A DNA stretch of 15,748 bases, from contig MEZG01000066.1 in assembly GCA_001775965.1 (NCBI GenBank), forward strand, positions 1 through 15,748, read 5' to 3'. The translations under genes were made by a program, and so were the position numbers. Shown here piece by piece: positions 12,081-15,748 of the stretch (the first letter of the stretch is position 1; each line of letters opens with the position of its first letter). The DNA is from Candidatus Bathyarchaeota archaeon RBG_13_60_20. GTDB lineage: Archaea; Thermoproteota; Bathyarchaeia; TCS64. The notes under the pieces were generated by a model, which was not told where the DNA came from, made no database searches, and worked only from the letters and a program-made list of their open reading frames with translations.

Positions 12081-14636
12081 ATGAGCGAAGAAGAGGAGAT
12101 CATACAGCCGAAGGGCAGGGTCGCCCCGGACGATCTGGGCTCCAGCATCCTGCTCTCGGCGGGCTACGACGGGGCCCTTCAGAAGGCGTATGTGAGGCTC
12201 TATGAGCCGGAGAGCCAGGAGATCTACATCTGGTACGACAACACGGGCCACCTGCCGTACCTGCTGTCGAAAAAGCCCGTCGAGGAGCTAGAAGCCAACA
12301 GGCGCGTGGTAGGCCACGACGGGTTCAAGAGCCTTGACCCTGTCATCAAGTTCGACGCCTTGACAGGCGAGGAGATCATGGTCACCAAGGTGGTTGCAAA
12401 GGACCCCCTCAGCGTCGGCGGCAGCCCAGGCTGCATCAGGAGCCACTTGGACGAGAGCTGGGAGAGCCGCATCAGGTACTACGGCTGCTACATATACGAC
12501 GAGCACCTGGTGCCGGGGATGCCCTACAGGGTCCAGGGCGGCAGGCTGGTCCAGGGCGACTGGAGCCTGCCGTCGTCCGTCGAGGCCCAGTTCGACGAGA
12601 TACTGAGCCACACCGAGGAGCACCTGAAGGAGCCCATGAGGGACTGGGCCAGGCTCCTGCAGAGCCCCGTGCCCCGGATCAGGCGGGTCGCGGTGGACAT
12701 CGAGGTGAGGCCCTCGGTGAGGAACAGGGTGCCCAGCCCGGACGAGGCGAAGGACCCCATCACGGCGGTGGCCTTCGCGGGGAGCGACGGGCTCCGCAAG
12801 ATTCTGATGCTTAACGACTCGGGACTCCCCGTGGAGGCTCCCAGGATCGAGGGGGCAGACGAGGTCACGGTCCACGAGTCCGAACGGGAGATCATCCAGG
12901 AGACCTTCAGGGTGCTGGACCGGTACCCCGTGGTGCTCACCTTCAACGGGGACGACTTCGACTTCAAGTACCTCCGCAACAGGGCCAGGAACCTGGGGGT
13001 ACCCGACGACGAGAACCCCATAACCCTGGGCCGCAGGTTCGCGTTCCTCACCAACGGGGTCCACATAGACCTCTACCAGTTCTTCAGGAACCGCAGCATC
13101 CAGGGCTACGCCTTCGGCAACGTATACCGTGAGCACACGCTTGACGAGATCGCGTCCAGCATCCTCAAGGAGGGAAAGATAGCCGTACAGGACATCGCCG
13201 AGCTGGGCATCAAGGAGCTGGGCGACTACTGCATGCAGGACGCCTACATCACGTACCAACTGACAGCCTTCAACGACGACCTGGTGATGGACCTCATGGT
13301 GCTCCTCAGCAGGATCAGCAAGAGCATCCTGGAGGATGTCTCCAGGATGGGCGTCAGCCGATGGATCCTGAGCCTCATGGAGTGGGAGCACCGCAGACTA
13401 GGCTGGCTGATACCCAACACCCAAGACATCATAGAGGCCAAGGGGGGCACCACCACCGAGGCCATCATCAAAGGCAAGAAGTACCAGGGCGCCATCGTCA
13501 GGGACCCTGTGCCAGGGATCCACTTCGAGGTCACGGTCCTAGACTTCGCTAGCCTCTACCCCTCAGCCATCCGCAACTGGAACCTTAGCTACGACACGCT
13601 GCTCTGCACCCACAAGGAGTGCAGGGGCAACCTGGTCCCGGGGACCCGGCACTGGGTCTGCACCAAGAGGAGGGGCATGACCAGTGTGCTCATCGGCAGC
13701 CTCAAGGACATCAGGGTCCTATGGTACAAGCCCCGCAGCAGGGGCAAGGGGCTCAGCGAGGGCGAGCGCCAGTACTACAACGTTGTCCAGCAGGCCCTGA
13801 AGGTGTTCCTCAACGCCAGCTACGGGGTCTTCGGTGCCGAGAGCTTCCCACTCTACTGCCCGCCCCTCGCCGAGAGCACCGCGGCGGTGGGCCGGTACGC
13901 CCTAGAGGAGGCCACCAAGAAGAGCGCGGAGCTCGGTATAGAGGTGCTCTATGGCGACACGGACAGCGTCTTCTTGAACCACCCGTCGAGTCAGCAGACG
14001 GACGCGTTGACAGCGTGGGCCGACGAGAAGCTGGGCATCGACCTGGAGGTGGACAAGGTGTACAGATACGCGGTCTTCTCCAGGCGGAAGAAGAACTACC
14101 TGGGCGTCTACAAGGATGGACGCCTGGATGTCAAGGGTATGACGGGCAAGAAGCGGCACATACCGCCCATACTGAAGGCGGCCTTCGATGAGCTCACGGG
14201 CATCCTGGGCGGGGTCCAGACGGTCGAGGAGTTCCCGGCGGCTAAGGAGAACATCAGGGGGCTCGTGGAGGAGGTGCACAGGCGCCTCATGGAGAGGGAC
14301 TTCAAGGTGGAGGAGGTGGCGTTCCAGATGCAGCTTGGTAAGCCGCTGAGGCAGTACGACACCAGCCCCCAGCACGTGAAGGCGGGCCGGATGTTGGAGG
14401 AGCAGGGCTACGAGGTGGTTGCCGGGGACATCATAAGCTACGTGGTAACCAGGGACGACGTGGTGCCCGCAGTCTCGGCCAAGCCCAGGGACGTGGACGT
14501 GAGGAAGTACGAGGAGTACCTGGAGGGCACCTTCGAGCAGCTCCTGGACGCCCTGGACATGAGCTTCGACGAACTAGTGGGGCGGCCAAGGCAGACGAGC
14601 CTGGGCGCCTTCTTCGGGGTACCCCCTAAGCGGTGA
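12081..14636 (+). CDS. polB: Family B replicative DNA polymerase (crenarchaeal PolB1 type)
   Basis: The polymerase has 851 residues. The N-terminal part includes YYGCYIYDEHLVPGMPYRV, close to crenarchaeal PolB1. Proofreading motifs are intact: Exo I Asp206/Glu208 (VAVDIEV), Exo II Asn289/Asp294 (FNGDDFDFKYLRNR) and Exo III Tyr383/Asp387 (YCMQDAY). Polymerase motif A is DFASLYPSAI (Asp488), motif B KVFLNASYG, and motif C YGDTDS (Asp626, Asp628), followed by the thumb-proximal KGMTGKKRH. The C-terminus ends in QTSLGAFF (about 838-845), a complete PIP box for binding the PCNA sliding clamp. Cys509, Cys514 and Cys527 lie just after motif A and might bind a metal. It should copy or repair chromosomal DNA at the fork with proofreading. 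ATG 12081 fits the promoter. Identity is secure; PolB1 rather than PolB3 is a judgement from the N-terminal similarity. Confidence 0.96.
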   Translation: MSEEEEIIQPKGRVAPDDLGSSILLSAGYDGALQKAYVRLYEPESQEIYIWYDNTGHLPYLLSKKPVEELEANRRVVGHDGFKSLDPVIKFDALTGEEIMVTKVVAKDPLSVGGSPGCIRSHLDESWESRIRYYGCYIYDEHLVPGMPYRVQGGRLVQGDWSLPSSVEAQFDEILSHTEEHLKEPMRDWARLLQSPVPRIRRVAVDIEVRPSVRNRVPSPDEAKDPITAVAFAGSDGLRKILMLNDSGLPVEAPRIEGADEVTVHESEREIIQETFRVLDRYPVVLTFNGDDFDFKYLRNRARNLGVPDDENPITLGRRFAFLTNGVHIDLYQFFRNRSIQGYAFGNVYREHTLDEIASSILKEGKIAVQDIAELGIKELGDYCMQDAYITYQLTAFNDDLVMDLMVLLSRISKSILEDVSRMGVSRWILSLMEWEHRRLGWLIPNTQDIIEAKGGTTTEAIIKGKKYQGAIVRDPVPGIHFEVTVLDFASLYPSAIRNWNLSYDTLLCTHKECRGNLVPGTRHWVCTKRRGMTSVLIGSLKDIRVLWYKPRSRGKGLSEGERQYYNVVQQALKVFLNASYGVFGAESFPLYCPPLAESTAAVGRYALEEATKKSAELGIEVLYGDTDSVFLNHPSSQQTDALTAWADEKLGIDLEVDKVYRYAVFSRRKKNYLGVYKDGRLDVKGMTGKKRHIPPILKAAFDELTGILGGVQTVEEFPAAKENIRGLVEEVHRRLMERDFKVEEVAFQMQLGKPLRQYDTSPQHVKAGRMLEEQGYEVVAGDIISYVVTRDDVVPAVSAKPRDVDVRKYEEYLEGTFEQLLDALDMSFDELVGRPRQTSLGAFFGVPPKR

Positions 14637-14672
14637 GTGTCCCGGTTGTTGTGTGCATGGGGTGGGGAGGAG

Positions 14673-14707
14673 GGGGGAGTCATCATCATCGTGGTTCCCC
14701 CGTTTTT
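14673..14707 (+). terminator. Hairpin plus T-tract terminator candidate after polB
   Basis: GGGGGA (14673-14678) can pair with TCCCCC (14696-14701), followed by TTTTT (14703-14707). Further T-runs follow at about 14714-14717, 14732-14736 and 14743-14746, as is common at archaeal termination regions. Confidence 0.5.
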
Positions 14708-14739
14708 GGGCTTGTTTTCCGGTTCAGAGGCTTTTTCAG

Positions 14740-14850
14740 GTCCTTTTGGTGGTGGTGGTTGATGGTGTGGCCGCCGCTGCGGTGAGTCGGGTTTCGGGCC
14801 CCTGTGCCTGGGCTTGGCCTCGGGCCGGTCTTCAGGGGGCGGCGTCTCGG
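14740..14850 (+). other. A-poor, G/T-rich spacer with several possible RNA stems
   Basis: No supported protein gene lies in 14637-14889. The plus strand is strongly short of A. Local stems include CCGC/GCGG (14771-14782) and GGCC-TCG-GGCC (14817-14827). CCCCTG (about 14799-14804) can pair with CAGGGG (14833-14838), and GCCGCC (14770-14775) can pair with GGCGGC (14838-14843). It could be a structured 3' region, an unrecognised RNA gene, or simply skewed non-coding DNA. It matches no RNA family that I recognise. Confidence 0.3.
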
Positions 14851-14889
14851 CGGGGTTTCATTGAATCGGGTGCCGGGATGGGCCCCTTG

Positions 14890-15748
14890 TCATGGGTGCC
14901 TCTTCAGGAACCGCTCCAGCCGGTTCCACGCCTCCTCGGTTATCTTCTGGTCCTGGTCAAAGGTGCTGCGGAAGTGGCCGAAACCGGCCGGACCGAAGGG
15001 CTCCCCGAGGCAGAAGAGGAGGGCCTCCTCCTTGTTCAGCTCCGTCATGAACTCCTCATCGGTCTTCCAGGTCTTGCCGATGCCGTGGACTCTGGGGAAC
15101 ACGTAGAAGCCGGCCCGTGGCTTCACGCAGCTTATCCCATCCATCTCGTTTAACCGCTTCATCGTGTAGTCTCTGAGGGGGTGGATTTTCCTCAGTAACT
15201 CGAATCCGCCCTGGTACTCGCTGGCGTACGCCCTGGCAGCCGCGTAGAGGATGGGGGTGGTCCTGGCAGCGTTGTGGCCATACAGGGTGTTGTACATCTT
15301 CGCGGCGTGTCTGACCTCCGCTATCCTGTCCTCGGGGTCGTGGAAGGCCACGTAGCCGACCCGCCAGCCGGTCCTCATGAAGAACTTGGACATGCCGTTG
15401 ACCGTTATGACGGGGACGTCCCTGGCGACGCTCGCCACCGAGGGATAGCTCTCCCTATCGTAGGCCAGCATGCCGTACATCTCGTCGGAGAGGATCATCA
15501 CGTCGTTCTCCCCGGCTATGCTCACGATCTCCTTCACTGTCTTGGCGTCGAGGGCGTTGCCGGTCGGGTTGTTGACGCTCAGGACGATGTACTTGGTCCG
15601 ATCAGTTATGCTTCTGCGCAGGGCGTCAAGGTCAGGCTTCCAGTCCTCAGCCTCAACCATGGGGACGAAGACCATCCTGGCGCCGAGGCACTCCACGACG
15701 TCGCGGGGGGTCCAGGCGTAGTGGGAGGGATTCAAGACAACGACCTCG
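14890..15748 (-). CDS. Class I/II PLP-dependent aminotransferase (5' part beyond window)
   Basis: About 285 C-terminal residues are visible; the frame runs through the right edge. Fold-type I aminotransferase marks are clear: NNPTGN (substrate carboxylate and cofactor region), LSDEMYG (Asp/Tyr contacting PLP), and NGMSKFFMRTGWRVGY with the PLP-binding Lys encoded at 15385-15387. Near the end, FRSTF gives the Arg that binds the alpha-carboxylate. About 100 N-terminal residues should lie outside, judging from usual lengths near 380-400. The aspartate/alanine aminotransferase group is most likely, with 2-oxoglutarate as a probable amino acceptor. The exact amino donor cannot be told. It is convergent with polB across the spacer at 14637-14889. 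Confidence 0.93.
   Translation of the reverse strand, partial: EVVVLNPSHYAWTPRDVVECLGARMVFVPMVEAEDWKPDLDALRRSITDRTKYIVLSVNNPTGNALDAKTVKEIVSIAGENDVMILSDEMYGMLAYDRESYPSVASVARDVPVITVNGMSKFFMRTGWRVGYVAFHDPEDRIAEVRHAAKMYNTLYGHNAARTTPILYAAARAYASEYQGGFELLRKIHPLRDYTMKRLNEMDGISCVKPRAGFYVFPRVHGIGKTWKTDEEFMTELNKEEALLFCLGEPFGPAGFGHFRSTFDQDQKITEEAWNRLERFLKRHP

Noticed and set aside
12288..13391. Long open frame (367 codons) on the strand opposite polB
   Set aside because: It lies wholly within polB, has skewed low-complexity composition (Val, Leu, His, Pro, Asp rich), and has no recognisable domain. Such frames arise from GC-rich codon bias.
14659..14677. Classic four-run G-quadruplex
   Set aside because: Only three separated runs of three or more G are present, so a standard three-tetrad structure is not clearly met. 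It is mentioned only as a G-rich block.
14749..14768. GGT triplet run as a microsatellite or CRISPR-like repeat
   Set aside because: There are only about four copies, with no spacers. It is best seen as part of the skewed composition.
14653..15153. Plus-strand open frame across the spacer into the aminotransferase
   Set aside because: Most of it is antisense to the aminotransferase, and the rest follows the G/T-rich composition. No domain or start signal was seen.

Overview
This is about 15.7 kb of GC-rich, gene-dense archaeal DNA. The archaeal assignment rests on an ABCE1/Rli1 ribosome-recycling ATPase, a crenarchaeal-type family B DNA polymerase with a C-terminal PCNA-binding peptide, a DUF211 protein, and AT-rich TATA-like boxes about 25-30 bp before many starts, often with no ribosome binding site (leaderless mRNAs). 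Arginine is mostly AGG, and a tungsten/molybdenum aldehyde ferredoxin oxidoreductase (AOR) is present. Together these suggest a thermophilic member of the Thermoproteota or a related lineage. The exact taxon cannot be read from this window.

Layout, left to right. 2-436 is the 3' end of an ArsB-like permease. 492-2270 is rli1, which appears to begin at a CTG codon. Convergent to it is a YgbA-family cysteine-rich protein (2294-2623, minus), divergent from an O6-alkylguanine-DNA methyltransferase (2714-3244, plus), with a symmetric inverted repeat between the two promoters. A VIT1/CCC1 metal transporter (3241-3885, minus) shares an overlapping CTAG stop with ogt. After a 247-bp regulatory-looking spacer come an amidohydrolase (4133-5110), 3-methyladenine glycosylase I (5162-5773) and fdhD (5838-6623), all plus.

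6631-9134 (minus) is a two-gene operon: an AOR-family enzyme and a ferredoxin with 16 cysteines arranged for four [4Fe-4S] clusters. Divergent from it is a GlcF/HdrD-like iron-sulfur protein (9254-10756). Its two CCG domains are intact, but its N-terminal ferredoxin module is eroded, with one possible Cys3-His cluster site. The AOR, ferredoxin, HdrD-like protein and FdhD (sulfur transfer to Mo/W cofactors in its known role) plausibly form one redox module. This is the most interesting part of the window.

Next are a DUF211 gene and a ureohydrolase (agmatinase-like) separated by 2 nt (10862-11991), then polB (12081-14636). A G/T-rich, A-poor 253-bp spacer follows, with a good terminator candidate and several possible RNA stems. 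The window ends in a minus-strand class I/II aminotransferase that is cut by the window edge. I found no tRNA, rRNA, CRISPR array or insertion sequence.
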